Shown: positions 8,441 to 17,353, counted from the stretch's first letter. The stretch is 64,000 bases of DNA from Pelomonas sp. Root1444 (GCF_001426885.1 NZ_LMFP01000028.1:643811-707810), one strand, 5' to 3'. Translations and numbers: made by a program. Notes: generated from the sequence alone by a model not told the origin.

Positions 8441-9241
8441 CGCCGCCACTGCCCGGTTGCCCGGGTCGTCCTGCAAATCGACCGGCGGGAATGGAAAGCG
8501 CTTGTAGCCCAGGGCCCGCTGCTCCAGTGCGTGCGCGGCCGCGCCGGGCAGGCGCAGCAGCAGGTGCAGCATCTCGCCCTGCTCGGGGTTGAAACCCAGG
8601 TCGGCCAGGGCCGCGGCGGCGACGCTGGTCATGGCCAGCGGCAGGCCGGCAGTGGCCTCCAGCGCCGTGCGGTGTTCCGCCAGCCAGCGCAGGCGCTGCG
8701 CCAACGGGTGCGCGGCCAGCTGGTCGAGCGCCTGCAGCACGATGCCGGACGTGCGGCGCCCGTGCGGGTCGAAGCCGGCTGCGCGGTCGCTCGACGGCCA
8801 GATCTCCAGCCGCTGCGGGGCGGCATCGGCCAGACGCGCCTGCCAGGCCGCAAGCTCCATGCCGCATTCGACCCAGCCCGTCATCGCGTCGAACACATCG
8901 CGCGCGCCGCCCTGGCGGCCGGCGCCGACCGACAACGCGGCCATCAGCGCCGCCGCGGCCGGTGCGCCGCCGGTGCTGCTGGCCATGGCCGCCTGCACGG
9001 CGGGGTCGCGCGGCCCCGGGTTGGCCAGCGCCACGGCCAGCGTTTCCAGCAACTCGGTCTGCTCGGGCCACGGCGCCTCACCGCTGAACAGCAGGAAGAG
9101 CATTTCCGTCCAGCGCACCCGGCCCAGCATTTCGCCATAGACGTCGTAGCCATGGCAGAACGCGGCCCGCGCCGCGAAGGCGTTGTCGGGCTCGGGTTCT
9201 TCCTGCCAGATGCGCGTGTGCAGCCGCTGCGGCGCGCTCAT
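8438..9241 (-). CDS. Divergent citrate-synthase/citryl-CoA-lyase family protein A
   Basis: A 267-residue protein with the overall pattern of short citryl-CoA-lyase-type proteins. It has an N-terminal CHGYDVYGEMLGRV, a middle MASSTGGAPAAAALMAALS and a C-terminal LLLRLPGAAAHALEQ. The usual GFGHP region reads AGFDPHGRR, and the aspartate expected in NVDG is replaced (AMTSV), so normal citrate-synthase chemistry is doubtful. Alignment was by eye. Its ATG overlaps the TGA of the TPP-enzyme gene (ATGA, 9238-9241), which implies translational coupling and a shared pathway or complex with it. Confidence 0.7.
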   Translation of the reverse strand: MSAPQRLHTRIWQEEPEPDNAFAARAAFCHGYDVYGEMLGRVRWTEMLFLLFSGEAPWPEQTELLETLAVALANPGPRDPAVQAAMASSTGGAPAAAALMAALSVGAGRQGGARDVFDAMTGWVECGMELAAWQARLADAAPQRLEIWPSSDRAAGFDPHGRRTSGIVLQALDQLAAHPLAQRLRWLAEHRTALEATAGLPLAMTSVAAAALADLGFNPEQGEMLHLLLRLPGAAAHALEQRALGYKRFPFPPVDLQDDPGNRAVAA

Positions 9242-11127
9242 TGCGCCGTCCCCAGCGTCTTCATGCGCAGGTTCATCGGCGGCACTTCCTCGCCATCGAT
9301 GCGCACGTCCAGCAGCGTCGGCCCGCGGCGCGACAGCAGCGCGCTGAAATCCAGCGCGTCCAGGTCCTGCGACGAACGGATCACATGGCCGGGGATGCCC
9401 ATGGCGGCGGCCATCATCGCGAAGTCGACCTTGGGCAGCTCGAAGCCGATGGGCTCGGCGCCGGCCAGCCGCTGGCCGTGCTTGACCATGCCCAGCGCCC
9501 CGTCGTTCAACACGACGTACAGCACCGGCAGGCCGAGCTCGGCGGCGACGGTGATCTCCTGGCCGTTCATCAGGTAGCTGCCGTCGCCGGTCAGGCAGAC
9601 GACCGGGCAGCGGCGGTTGGCCATCGCGATGCCGACGGCCGAGCCGATGGCCCAGCCCATGGGCGCGAAGTCCATCGTCACGCGCAGCCAGCTGGAGTTG
9701 CGCGTACGCCGCTCCTTGCCGGCGGGCCGCTCGCTGCCGCCGGCCGCACGGCCGCTGCGCTGCTCGTTCGGCGCGAGGTAGTGCACCGCCCACGCGGCGC
9801 TGTTGCCGGCGTCCGCTACGAAGCGGGTCTGCGGCGGGCAGCGCTCGCCCAGCGTCGCGAGCAGGCGCTGCGGCTTCACCGGCGCGCTGTCGCTGCGCAC
9901 GGCTTGCACGTTGTCGACCATGGCTTCATAGGCCTGGCGGCCGGCCTGCGGATGCAGGAAGGGCAGCAGCGCCGCGTCCTTCGGCGAGGCCAGCAGCGAG
10001 ACCAACTGCTCGCACACCGACTTGATGTGGCCGCGCACATGCAGCCGCGCCGTCGGCGAGCGCATCAGGTTCTCGTCACTGTCGTCCACATGCACGAGGC
10101 GGCTGTTCAGCAGCGCGGTGGACCAGCCGCCGCTGTTGAACTCGCCGAAACCCGTGCCGAGGGCGATGACGAGATCCGGCTCGCTGGACAGCAGCTCGGC
10201 GGCGCTGGCATGGCCGCCGAAGCCGAACACGCCGCGAAAGCGCGGGTGGCGCGGGTTGACGAAGCCCTTGCCATCGGGCGTGGTGATGAACGTGCCGTCG
10301 GTGCGCTGCACCAGCTGCATCAGTTCGTTGGCAGCCTCGCCGCAGCCATCGCCGACCAGCCAGACCGGCGAACGGGCCGAGAACAGCAGGCGCGCCAGCT
10401 CGCGCACGGCGGGCAGGTCCACCAGCGCCGGCGCGCGGCGCAGCAAACCGGCGAAATCTGGGGTTTCCATGTCGCTGGAAACTGGGGCGCGCATGATGTC
10501 CACGGGAATGGACAGGTGGCTGGGCCCGCTGGGGGCGCGCTGCGCCTGCATCAGCGCGTTGAACAGCTTGGTGGGCAGCTGCTCGGCATGCGAGACCAGC
10601 GAGTTGTAGCGCGTGCACGGGCGGAACATCGCCATCGTGTTGATGCCCGTGCAGCTGGACTCCTGCAGTGCGCCCTTGCCGAAGTTCTTGATCGGCGGCT
10701 GGCCGGTGATGACCAGCATGGGCACGTTGTTGTCGTAGGCGCAGGCGACGCCGGTGATCAGATTGGTGGCGCCCGGCCCCGAGGTGGCGATGCACACGCC
10801 GATCTTGCCGGTCTCGCGGGCATAGCCGTCGGCCATGTACGCGGCACCCTGCTCGTTGCGGGCCACGACGGCGCGCGGGCCGCCGCGCCGGCCGCTGCGG
10901 GCCAGGGCGTTGTACAGCGGCTCGATGGCGCCGCCGGGCACGCCGAAGACGTATTCCACGCCCAGCGCCTCCAGCGCTTCGACGAGCAGGTCGGCGACGT
11001 CACGGGCGGCGGGTTCGCGCACCAGGGCGGGCGCCTCGGCATAGAAGGGGGCGAGAGCAGTGTTTGTTTCCACGGGGCAGCAGTCAGCAGGCGGTCGGCA
11101 ACAGGACACCGCGACGGGCTGCGGCAA
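9238..11127 (-). CDS. TPP-dependent acetolactate-synthase-like enzyme
   Basis: A thiamine-diphosphate enzyme of the acetohydroxyacid synthase/benzoylformate decarboxylase family. The N-terminal PYR domain has the activating glutamate in VARNEQGAAYMADGYARE. A central domain follows, then a C-terminal PP domain with the cofactor motif GDGSYLMNGQEI running to VVLND. The annotated start is a TTG at 11127. A GTG at 11073 (VETNTALAPF) is equally possible, and neither has a clear Shine-Dalgarno. About 20 residues rich in R, G and S (GRAAGGSERPAGKERR) interrupt the fold between HYLAP and SWLRV. Coupling to two citrate-synthase relatives points to a carboligation-type reaction rather than branched-chain amino-acid synthesis. 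That is inference. Confidence 0.85.
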   Translation of the reverse strand: MPQPVAVSCCRPPADCCPVETNTALAPFYAEAPALVREPAARDVADLLVEALEALGVEYVFGVPGGAIEPLYNALARSGRRGGPRAVVARNEQGAAYMADGYARETGKIGVCIATSGPGATNLITGVACAYDNNVPMLVITGQPPIKNFGKGALQESSCTGINTMAMFRPCTRYNSLVSHAEQLPTKLFNALMQAQRAPSGPSHLSIPVDIMRAPVSSDMETPDFAGLLRRAPALVDLPAVRELARLLFSARSPVWLVGDGCGEAANELMQLVQRTDGTFITTPDGKGFVNPRHPRFRGVFGFGGHASAAELLSSEPDLVIALGTGFGEFNSGGWSTALLNSRLVHVDDSDENLMRSPTARLHVRGHIKSVCEQLVSLLASPKDAALLPFLHPQAGRQAYEAMVDNVQAVRSDSAPVKPQRLLATLGERCPPQTRFVADAGNSAAWAVHYLAPNEQRSGRAAGGSERPAGKERRTRNSSWLRVTMDFAPMGWAIGSAVGIAMANRRCPVVCLTGDGSYLMNGQEITVAAELGLPVLYVVLNDGALGMVKHGQRLAGAEPIGFELPKVDFAMMAAAMGIPGHVIRSSQDLDALDFSALLSRRGPTLLDVRIDGEEVPPMNLRMKTLGTAQ

Positions 11128-11177
11128 CGCTGCGTTGAGCAGCAGTCACCGGCATGTCCGCACGACATCGGGATTTG

Positions 11178-11199
11178 AAAAAAGCCCACCCAGGTGGAC
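11178..11199 (-). terminator. Rho-independent terminator after the M28 peptidase gene
   Basis: On the minus strand GTCCAC-CTGG-GTGGGC forms a 6-bp stem with one G-U pair and a 4-base loop, followed directly by six T. It lies between the end of the peptidase gene and the start of the TPP-enzyme gene, so it separates the two transcripts. Confidence 0.7.
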
Positions 11200-11207
11200 C
11201 CTTGAAC

Positions 11208-11235
11208 GGCCAATGGACGCAACGTTCCAATGGCC
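11208..11235. promoter_or_regulatory. Inverted repeat upstream of the TPP-enzyme operon
   Basis: Arms GGCCAATGGA and TCCAATGGCC pair in 9 of 10 positions around an 8-base centre. The site is about 80-160 bases upstream of the TPP-enzyme starts and just beyond the terminator. It is a plausible operator for the six-gene run, but this is position-based inference. Confidence 0.35.
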
Positions 11236-11420
11236 TTGCTCCCCCTGTGTGCGCGGTGGGCCTGACTAGCCCCGCGTCATCTGTTGTCTGCGCATGAAGC
11301 CTTGGCCCCGCGCAGTGAACGCAACTGTATCGAGGTGAAACTTACCCACATCCCCGCGAATGCGGGAAAACACGGGAGCGTGGTGCGCAGTTCGTGAACT
11401 ACTGCGCAGGTCCCAGGGGG

Positions 11421-12670
11421 TCAGGGCTTGCCTCGCGCACCGGTCAGCTGGGCCACGGCGGCCAGCGTGGTCTGCGCGGCATTCAGGCCGAGCAGGAAGT
11501 CCTTGTCCGAGTAGGTCGCGTACACGTCGGTGGGCTGGTGCCAGTGCGGGTTCCAGCCGGCGCCGATCTGCATGCCCCGCTCGCTCTCGCGCACGGAGAC
11601 GGCGGGTGCATGGTCCATGAAAGGCACCGAGTCGGTGTTGGTCATGCGGTTGCCCACGGCCACCGGGTAGTCCGTCGCGTACTTCTCGTTGGCCGCGCGC
11701 AGCGCCCACGCCAGCTTGGCGGAGGCATCGGTCTGCTTCGAGTTGACCTGGAATTCGATGTTCACGTCCGCTTCGGCGCGCTGGGCCGACGGCGCCGTGT
11801 AGACTGGCTGGCCACGCGCATCGAGCACCGGCTTGCCCGCGGCGTCCAGCTTGGGCACCGGCATGCCGTCGTCGAACAGCAGCATGTCGTGCTGGATCAC
11901 GGCCAGCCACTTCGGCTCCGGGTAAAGCCCTGACCCCTTGGGCGAATCGATGCCCTGCAAGTCCTTGCGCTGGGCCACATAGGCATGGGCGCCGTTCAGC
12001 CCGCTCTCCTCGTTGTTCCAGAGGATGAAGCGGATGGACCGCTCCGTCGCCACGCCCGGCGCGTTGAAGACCCGCGCCAGCTCCATCACCAGCGCCGTGC
12101 CCGATCCATCGTCGTTGGCCGCCTCGCCGTAACCGATGCCGTCCATGTGGGCCGACACGATGACCATCTCGTCGGGCCGGGTGGCGCCCACCTTCGTGCA
12201 ATAGAGGCTCTCGCGCGGGCCCGTGCCCAGCGGCGTCTGCTCGCTGTTCAGCGCGCGCAGCTTCTCGTCGGGCTGGGCCATGGGGTCGGTGTTCACGCCG
12301 ATGGGCGCGCGCCTGCCGAACAGCGTGCCGCCGCCTGCGCCGCCGGGCCGCCGGCCCGCAGCGGCTGCAACTGCACCGGCCCGCGCTTGGCCGGCTCGGT
12401 GAAGTCATAGCGCAGCCGCTCGGTGTTCGTGCAGCCGTAGCGCTTCAGCTGCGCCTCGATCCAGTCCAGCGCCGCCCGGTTGCGCGCCGTGCCCTGGCGC
12501 CGGTCGCCGAACTGCGTCAGGCCCTTGATGGTGGCCTTGTACTTGTCCAGGTCCAGCTGGTTGACAAGCGGGGCGACGGGGTCGGCCGTGTCGACGGGCT
12601 GCAGTTGGGCAAAGGCCCCGAGGCTGGCTACGGCGAGCGTGGCGGCGACGAAGGCGTTCTTGGCGGTCAT
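11421..12670 (-). pseudogene. M28-family metallopeptidase, broken by one frameshift
   Basis: Secreted zinc aminopeptidase/carboxypeptidase relative. The first part (start 12670) has a signal peptide (MTAKNAFVAATLAVASLGAF) and the N-terminal region to YDFTEPAKRGPVQ. It then leaves frame and stops at 12293. The second frame, open from before GGTLFGRRAPIGVNTDPM, carries the metal-binding region (SAHMDGIGYGEAANDDGSG, then WNNEESGLNGAH) and runs to 11421. The frames differ as expected for one missing base somewhere in 12300-12360, a GC-rich run of GCC/GGC triplets. It may be a true lesion or a sequencing error. The repaired protein would be about 415 residues. Confidence 0.85.
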
Positions 12671-12706
12671 GGTGGGAGGCGTGGCGTCAGGTGCGACTCA
12701 TCCTAG

Positions 12707-13621
12707 TCAAGCGCGCGGGTCCGGCAGGCTCGCCGACAGCAGCAAGGCCGGCGCGTCGCGGTCGTCCGGGTCGGTCACCAGCAGCAGTTGCAGCGCGCCG
12801 TTCGCCACGGTCATCGCGATGCCCTCGGCCTTGCAGCGCAGGGACAGCGGCCACACGCCCAGCAAGCGCCCGTCCGCCGCCACGACGCCGACGGCCGACC
12901 CGCGGCAGGGGCCGTCCAGATAGCTGTCCTCCGTGGCCTCCGCCGCCGCGCAGAACACCCATCCGCCGTCCGGCAGCGCCGCGCCATCGGTGAAGCACAA
13001 CGGCACCCCGTCAATGTCGCCGAGGTCGAGCGGCGTGCTGGAGACCGGCTGCGGCGCCGGTGCGGTGCCGTCCAGCCAGGCCTGGATCGCCGGCCAGTCG
13101 TGGCTGATCAGCAGATTGACCGGGCTGGCCTGGTTGCCCCGCTGCAGCAGGCAGAAGCGGCCGGCGGTCACAAAGGCGCCTTCGATGTTCAGTTGCTCGT
13201 GCCGGGCCTGCAGCGGCGCATACAAGGGCGAGAGGTCGATCTCGCGGGCGGCGCCCTGGAGTTCACCCGGCTCGTCGAAAGCCAGCAGGGCCGCGCGCTG
13301 GCGCTGCGGTCGCGACCCTGAACCTACGGCCAACAGAGCGCCGTACGGACAGCCCGGCCAAGGCGGCAAATGGGCCAGCGCCTCCAGATCCGGCTTGGCG
13401 GCCTTGCGCGCCTTCGGCTTGTCGGGCAGTTCGCCGTCGAAGAGGCGGTGCAGCCGGCCGGGGCGCTCGCCCGCCAAGTCAAACAAGGCCAGCGTGTGCT
13501 CGTCATCGGCGACGACAAACAACCGCCACCCCACCTGAACCAAACCGCTGGCAGCGCTGAGGTGGCCCACTGTGGCATCTGTCTCTACGGACAGGGTTCG
13601 GACGACTTGGACCTCCAGCAT
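12707..13621 (-). CDS. Hypothetical protein, probable beta-propeller (DUF6929-like)
   Basis: A 304-residue protein without a signal peptide. Repeated short strands of the type LFVVADDEHTLALFDLAG, GALLAVGSGSR and GVPLCFTDGAALPDGGWVF suggest a propeller fold. The comparison to DUF6929 is from memory and only tentative. The start at 13621 (MLEVQVVRTLSVET) has GGAG 8 bases upstream. It stands between the broken peptidase and an empty stretch. I cannot assign a function. Confidence 0.6.
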   Translation of the reverse strand: MLEVQVVRTLSVETDATVGHLSAASGLVQVGWRLFVVADDEHTLALFDLAGERPGRLHRLFDGELPDKPKARKAAKPDLEALAHLPPWPGCPYGALLAVGSGSRPQRQRAALLAFDEPGELQGAAREIDLSPLYAPLQARHEQLNIEGAFVTAGRFCLLQRGNQASPVNLLISHDWPAIQAWLDGTAPAPQPVSSTPLDLGDIDGVPLCFTDGAALPDGGWVFCAAAEATEDSYLDGPCRGSAVGVVAADGRLLGVWPLSLRCKAEGIAMTVANGALQLLLVTDPDDRDAPALLLSASLPDPRA

Positions 13622-13998
13622 GGCAAAGCTCCCCGTAGGCGTGCGGCGATGCTAGCGGCGCTGCAAGGGCGGCGCGGACGACAGGCGCCGGCGAGGGCTG
13701 CTTTGCAGCGATTGCTGCCGTTTACCGGTGTCCCGCCAAGGACCGGTCCAGGCCGCCAAGCCGACGTTCGGTGGGCAGCGGGACAGCTTCCACCGGGCAT
13801 CGATAACCGACTCGACCCGGACTTTCGTCGCAGTGGCAATCAGCATCATCGGAAATAGCAAGAGCGCCCGGGAAACTGGCGACGTCTTGGACGAAGAACC
13901 CATCCTCTGCCGCTTGAGGACCAGTGGCCGCGAGGCCGCGGATGAAGTCGGACATGAAGGTGCTCGAGTAGGTCATGAAAGTTCCGAATTTCGGCGGC
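13622..13998. other. 377-bp stretch without a supported gene
   Basis: Two short minus-strand frames exist: 13722-13976 (84 codons, starting MTYSSTFMSDFIRGL) and 13652-13903 (83 codons, with a hydrophobic ALLLFPMMLIATA segment). They overlap each other and neither has a convincing ribosome-binding site or family. It may hold a degraded gene and the 3' flank of the xylan cluster. No hairpin terminator stands out. Confidence 0.4.
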
Positions 13999-15591
13999 TC
14001 AGCGCTTGATGGGGTCCAGCGTCAGCAAGGTGACGTCGTTGCTGCGCATGGGCACAGTGAAGTTCAGCAGGCCGTCCTTGCCGATGTTGACGGTGCGCTT
14101 TACTTCGGGAAGGTCGCGGGTCAGTGACTGCAGCTTGGCAAGCTGCGCCGCATCGAGGTTGATGGGCGAACCCATCTCGAGGTAGGCGGTATAGGCGTCG
14201 TTGGCCTTGTAGCCGGCGCGGCGCAGCTCGAGCCGGTAGGCGCCGGGCTTCAGGTTGCGCAGCGCGAGCTTGACCCCTGGCGCCGGGCCGTTGGGCACCG
14301 GCTTGGCGAAGAACACGCCGTTGCTGATGCTCTTTTGATCAGGATGCTGCCAGTCCCATGCCACGACGGCCGTCTTGTCGCCGTCGACCGCAGCCAGCAC
14401 CTTGTCGTCCGCGCTCGGGATCTCATTGCCGCGCAGCGCGTTGAGGTACTTGTAGGCGAACCAAGTGGTCTTGCGCAGGCCATCGCGTGTCATGAGGCCA
14501 AAGCCGCCATGGAAGGCGCGGGGCGGAGGGCCCGGCTCCTCGAACAGGTCGCTGTAGGTCCAGTAGCTCATCGCCTGCGCATAGCCGCGTGTGGCGCGCA
14601 GCTTGGTCAGGATCCACGGTGCGCTGATGTAGCTGTCGTGCACCTTGTCGTACGGGTTGTAGCTGGTGCTCCACTCGGTGAGGTACAGCGGAAGGCCGGG
14701 GAACGGCGAAGCTTCGATCTCTTTGCGATTGCGGCGCACGTCGCCGACGATGGCGTCGGGGTTGGGGTCCAGGATGCGGTCCGACTTGCCGAACTCGTCG
14801 AGGTAGCCTTCCGTGACGCCGTAGGTGTGGGTGGTGACGAAGTCGACCGGCACGCCTTCCTGTTTGGCATAGGCCAGCAACTCGGGCACCCAGAAAGCGC
14901 CGGCCGTCGCGGGGCCGCCGACCTTCAGCCCGGCGTCCACCTTCTTGAGCGTGCGCGCGGTGTTGGCGTACAGCTCGAAATAGGCCTTCTGGTCGGCCTT
15001 CTCCCAGAAGCCGTCGAGGTTGGGCTCGTTCCACACTTCGAACGGCCACTTGCGCACTTCGTCGATGCCGTAGCGCTGGATGAGGTGGCGCGCGAAGGCG
15101 TCGATCAACTCCATCCAGGGTCCCGGCTGCGGGTGCGAGGTGTTGCCCTTCCAGTAGAAGACCTTCAGGTCGGAGGTCTTCATCACGGCGGGCGTGAAGC
15201 CCAGCTCGATGAAGGGCTTGACGCCGCTGGCCAGCATGCCGTCGTACAGCTTGTCGATGCCGGTCCAGTCGAACACCAGCTTGTCGCCGTCCTTCTTCAC
15301 CGTGCCGTAGACGTCGTGAAAGATGTCGTGGAAGCGCACGTAGCGAAAGCCCAGCTCGTCGGCAGCCGTCTTGAGCTGGGCGAGGTTCTCGGGGCGGCCG
15401 GTGGTGCCCGGGTAGTCCGCACCGACCGAGAGGTCGAAGAAGCGGTCCATGGGCTGGGTCGCCGCAGCGCGGTCCAGCGTCACCACACGAGCGGCGGGCG
15501 TGGCCGCAGGGGTCGCCGCGCACAGGCCGAGTGAAAGGAGCGTCGCCGCGAGGCTGACAACGCCTCGGGGAAGGGAAAGGGATGTGCTCAT
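13999..15591 (-). CDS. GH39-family glycoside hydrolase (beta-xylosidase type), exported
   Basis: Probable beta-xylosidase that releases xylose from xylo-oligosaccharides, a retaining enzyme. The start at 15591 gives a signal peptide (MSTSLSLPRGVVSLAATLLS). A longer frame to 15654 is rejected because it would start inside the terminator of the gene upstream. The acid/base glutamate lies in FEVWNEPNLDGFW and the nucleophile in YLTEWSTSYN. A C-terminal beta-sandwich follows (LRNLKPGAYRLELRRAGY). At 530 residues it is full length. It is the last gene of a four-hydrolase run on the same strand. Confidence 0.88.
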   Translation of the reverse strand: MSTSLSLPRGVVSLAATLLSLGLCAATPAATPAARVVTLDRAAATQPMDRFFDLSVGADYPGTTGRPENLAQLKTAADELGFRYVRFHDIFHDVYGTVKKDGDKLVFDWTGIDKLYDGMLASGVKPFIELGFTPAVMKTSDLKVFYWKGNTSHPQPGPWMELIDAFARHLIQRYGIDEVRKWPFEVWNEPNLDGFWEKADQKAYFELYANTARTLKKVDAGLKVGGPATAGAFWVPELLAYAKQEGVPVDFVTTHTYGVTEGYLDEFGKSDRILDPNPDAIVGDVRRNRKEIEASPFPGLPLYLTEWSTSYNPYDKVHDSYISAPWILTKLRATRGYAQAMSYWTYSDLFEEPGPPPRAFHGGFGLMTRDGLRKTTWFAYKYLNALRGNEIPSADDKVLAAVDGDKTAVVAWDWQHPDQKSISNGVFFAKPVPNGPAPGVKLALRNLKPGAYRLELRRAGYKANDAYTAYLEMGSPINLDAAQLAKLQSLTRDLPEVKRTVNIGKDGLLNFTVPMRSNDVTLLTLDPIKR

Positions 15592-15636
15592 TGGAGGGTG
15601 CCGCTGTGTAGATGCGTATGGAATCGGCCAGAAATT

Positions 15637-15664
15637 CAAAAAAAGGCCCGCCATGCGGCGGACC
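15637..15664 (-). terminator. Strong Rho-independent terminator after the GH5 gene
   Basis: On the minus strand GGTCCGCC-GCAT-GGCGGGCC forms an 8-bp stem with one G-T pair and a 4-base loop, followed by seven T. It ends transcription from the GH5 gene, so the GH39 gene needs read-through or its own promoter in the short stretch after it. Confidence 0.9.
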
Positions 15665-15685
15665 TTCGGACAAACTCACAAGGAA

Positions 15686-17353
15686 TTACAGACCCGAAAT
15701 CGGACCAATCTCGGAAGTGCCAAGCATGGAGCCAAGCATGTTCCAGTCCAGGACTTCACCGGTCGTGTTGTTGAAGAGGTCCTGTTGGATGACCCAGCCG
15801 GTGCCACTGAACCCGAGGCTGGCGATCTTGTTTTGCACATACTTGTTCCAGTGCGTGGTTGACCGGTAGTTCTGGTCCTTGTATGAGCCGGTCAGGCCGA
15901 GGCTCGCTGGCTTTACTCCTGCGCGATATTCGCCGATCAGCACGGGGATGCCGCGGTCCGTGAAATACTTCATCTTGGCGAGCTGAATATCGATGAGGCT
16001 TTCGTCACTGCCCGCCTTGACATTGCGATTTGTCCACTGGTTGCTCACCTTGTAGTTGTATCCCCAGAAGGCGGTCCAAGTCCCCCACGACTCATCTGTA
16101 TCCATCAAGGTGAAATCAAAGGGGTCATAAAGGTGCACTTCAACCATCCGCTTATTCGCCGGATCCGTAGGTAGATTCTTTCCAAAATTGATCGTGTTAT
16201 CGATATTGGTGTTCGGCCCTTGGACGATCAGCCAGCGAACAGCATTGCCGCCGCCGTTGGCGCGCATCGCGTTGATCCAATTCTGCTGATATTGGTAGAG
16301 CACATCGGTCTTCGCCTGGGTTGGTGCGTCAGGTTCGTTGGCGACAGCGAAGGCCAATTTGTCGCTGTCATACCATTTGAAGGTGTTCGCAACCTGGGTC
16401 CACATGTTGATCAACTTGGCATTGATCGCAGGGTCGTAGGAATTGAAGCCGTTGCGTTCGAACCAGCCCAGGTCATAGTGGTCGTTGATGATGACGTACA
16501 GGCCGGCGGCGAGGGCCCAGTCGACCGTCTGCTTGACCTGGGCCATGAACGCGGGATCGATCGTTCCGTTGGTGGAATGGAAATCCCACGCAACGGGTAT
16601 GCGCAGGGTCTTGAACCCCCTGTCCCTGATGGAGTCGATCAGTGCCTTGGTCGGCGCCGCCGCTCCTGGCCAGAATGCTTCGAGGGTGTTTCCGAGGTTG
16701 ATACCGGGATTCGGAAAGACTTGGGTCTGCGCGCTGGGCACGGTGATCGCAAACGCCTGGGTGGTCTTGGCGCCGCAACTGTTGGTGTAGGTGGCGGTGG
16801 CCGTGCAGCTGGCCGCGGGCGTGATGGTCTGCTCGCGTGCCGAGCCTGACGTGCCACAGCCGCTCCAGCCCCACGAGCCGCCGGTCGTCGGCTGCGGGCC
16901 GAGGATGGCCGAGTTGCCAGCGGTGACTGTGGCCGACGAGGTCTGCGTCCAGGAGCCGTTGGCGCTGATGTAGGGCGTGACGGCCGTCGGCGCGCAGCTG
17001 GAGCCGCGTATGGCGCTGGCCGAGCCGGAGTTGTAGCTGCCGGCACTGGTCGTGAACTTGACCCAGTACCAGTAGGACGTGCCGGTGTTGGCGGAGGCGT
17101 CGGCGTAGCTTCTGGCGCTGGTGGCTGGCACGGCGATGCGGGTGCGGCCGGCGGGGTCGGCGTCGGTGTCGCGGTAGACCTCCAGGCGCGAGACGTTGCC
17201 GCTCACGGTCCAGTTGAGCTGGTTGTCGTTGGCCGAGCCGCTGGCGCTCAGGCAGACGGTGGCGCCGCCGCCGCTGCCGCAGCTTTGCGCCTGCGCGAGG
17301 CTCCCTGCGCTCGCGCCGAAGGCGAGCAGCAGTGCTGGTATCAAGGTTCTCAT
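15686..17353 (-). CDS. GH5-family endoglucanase/xylan-active hydrolase with two N-terminal modules
   Basis: Secreted 555-residue enzyme. A signal peptide (ending AQAQ, about residue 23) is followed by an FN3-like module (about 25-112, LNWTVSGNVSRLEVYRDTD). Then comes an Ig/PKD-like module (about 113-208, SWGWSGCGTSG) and a GH5 catalytic barrel (about 215-545). The barrel begins PGINLGNTLEAFWPG. The proton donor lies in AVANEPD and the nucleophile in VLIGEYRAG. The exact substrate (cellulose, xyloglucan or mannan) cannot be fixed. Placement among GH39 and GH43 genes points to hemicellulose. An AGGT lies 6 bases before the ATG. The gene ends just before a strong terminator. Confidence 0.88.
   Translation of the reverse strand: MRTLIPALLLAFGASAGSLAQAQSCGSGGGATVCLSASGSANDNQLNWTVSGNVSRLEVYRDTDADPAGRTRIAVPATSARSYADASANTGTSYWYWVKFTTSAGSYNSGSASAIRGSSCAPTAVTPYISANGSWTQTSSATVTAGNSAILGPQPTTGGSWGWSGCGTSGSAREQTITPAASCTATATYTNSCGAKTTQAFAITVPSAQTQVFPNPGINLGNTLEAFWPGAAAPTKALIDSIRDRGFKTLRIPVAWDFHSTNGTIDPAFMAQVKQTVDWALAAGLYVIINDHYDLGWFERNGFNSYDPAINAKLINMWTQVANTFKWYDSDKLAFAVANEPDAPTQAKTDVLYQYQQNWINAMRANGGGNAVRWLIVQGPNTNIDNTINFGKNLPTDPANKRMVEVHLYDPFDFTLMDTDESWGTWTAFWGYNYKVSNQWTNRNVKAGSDESLIDIQLAKMKYFTDRGIPVLIGEYRAGVKPASLGLTGSYKDQNYRSTTHWNKYVQNKIASLGFSGTGWVIQQDLFNNTTGEVLDWNMLGSMLGTSEIGPISGL

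Noticed and set aside
7476-9071. 531-codon frame that would join protein B to sequence inside protein A
   Set aside because: The N-terminal half is low-complexity shadow of protein A in another frame and crosses the repeat. The citrate-synthase homology starts only after 8300.
11353-11366. CCCGC-GAAT-GCGGG hairpin near the end of the M28 peptidase gene
   Set aside because: Short stem without a T-run in the direction of transcription; the real terminator is further on at 11178-11199.
13999-15654. Longer start for the GH39 protein at 15654
   Set aside because: It would begin inside the terminator hairpin of the GH5 gene and push the signal peptide into the protein.
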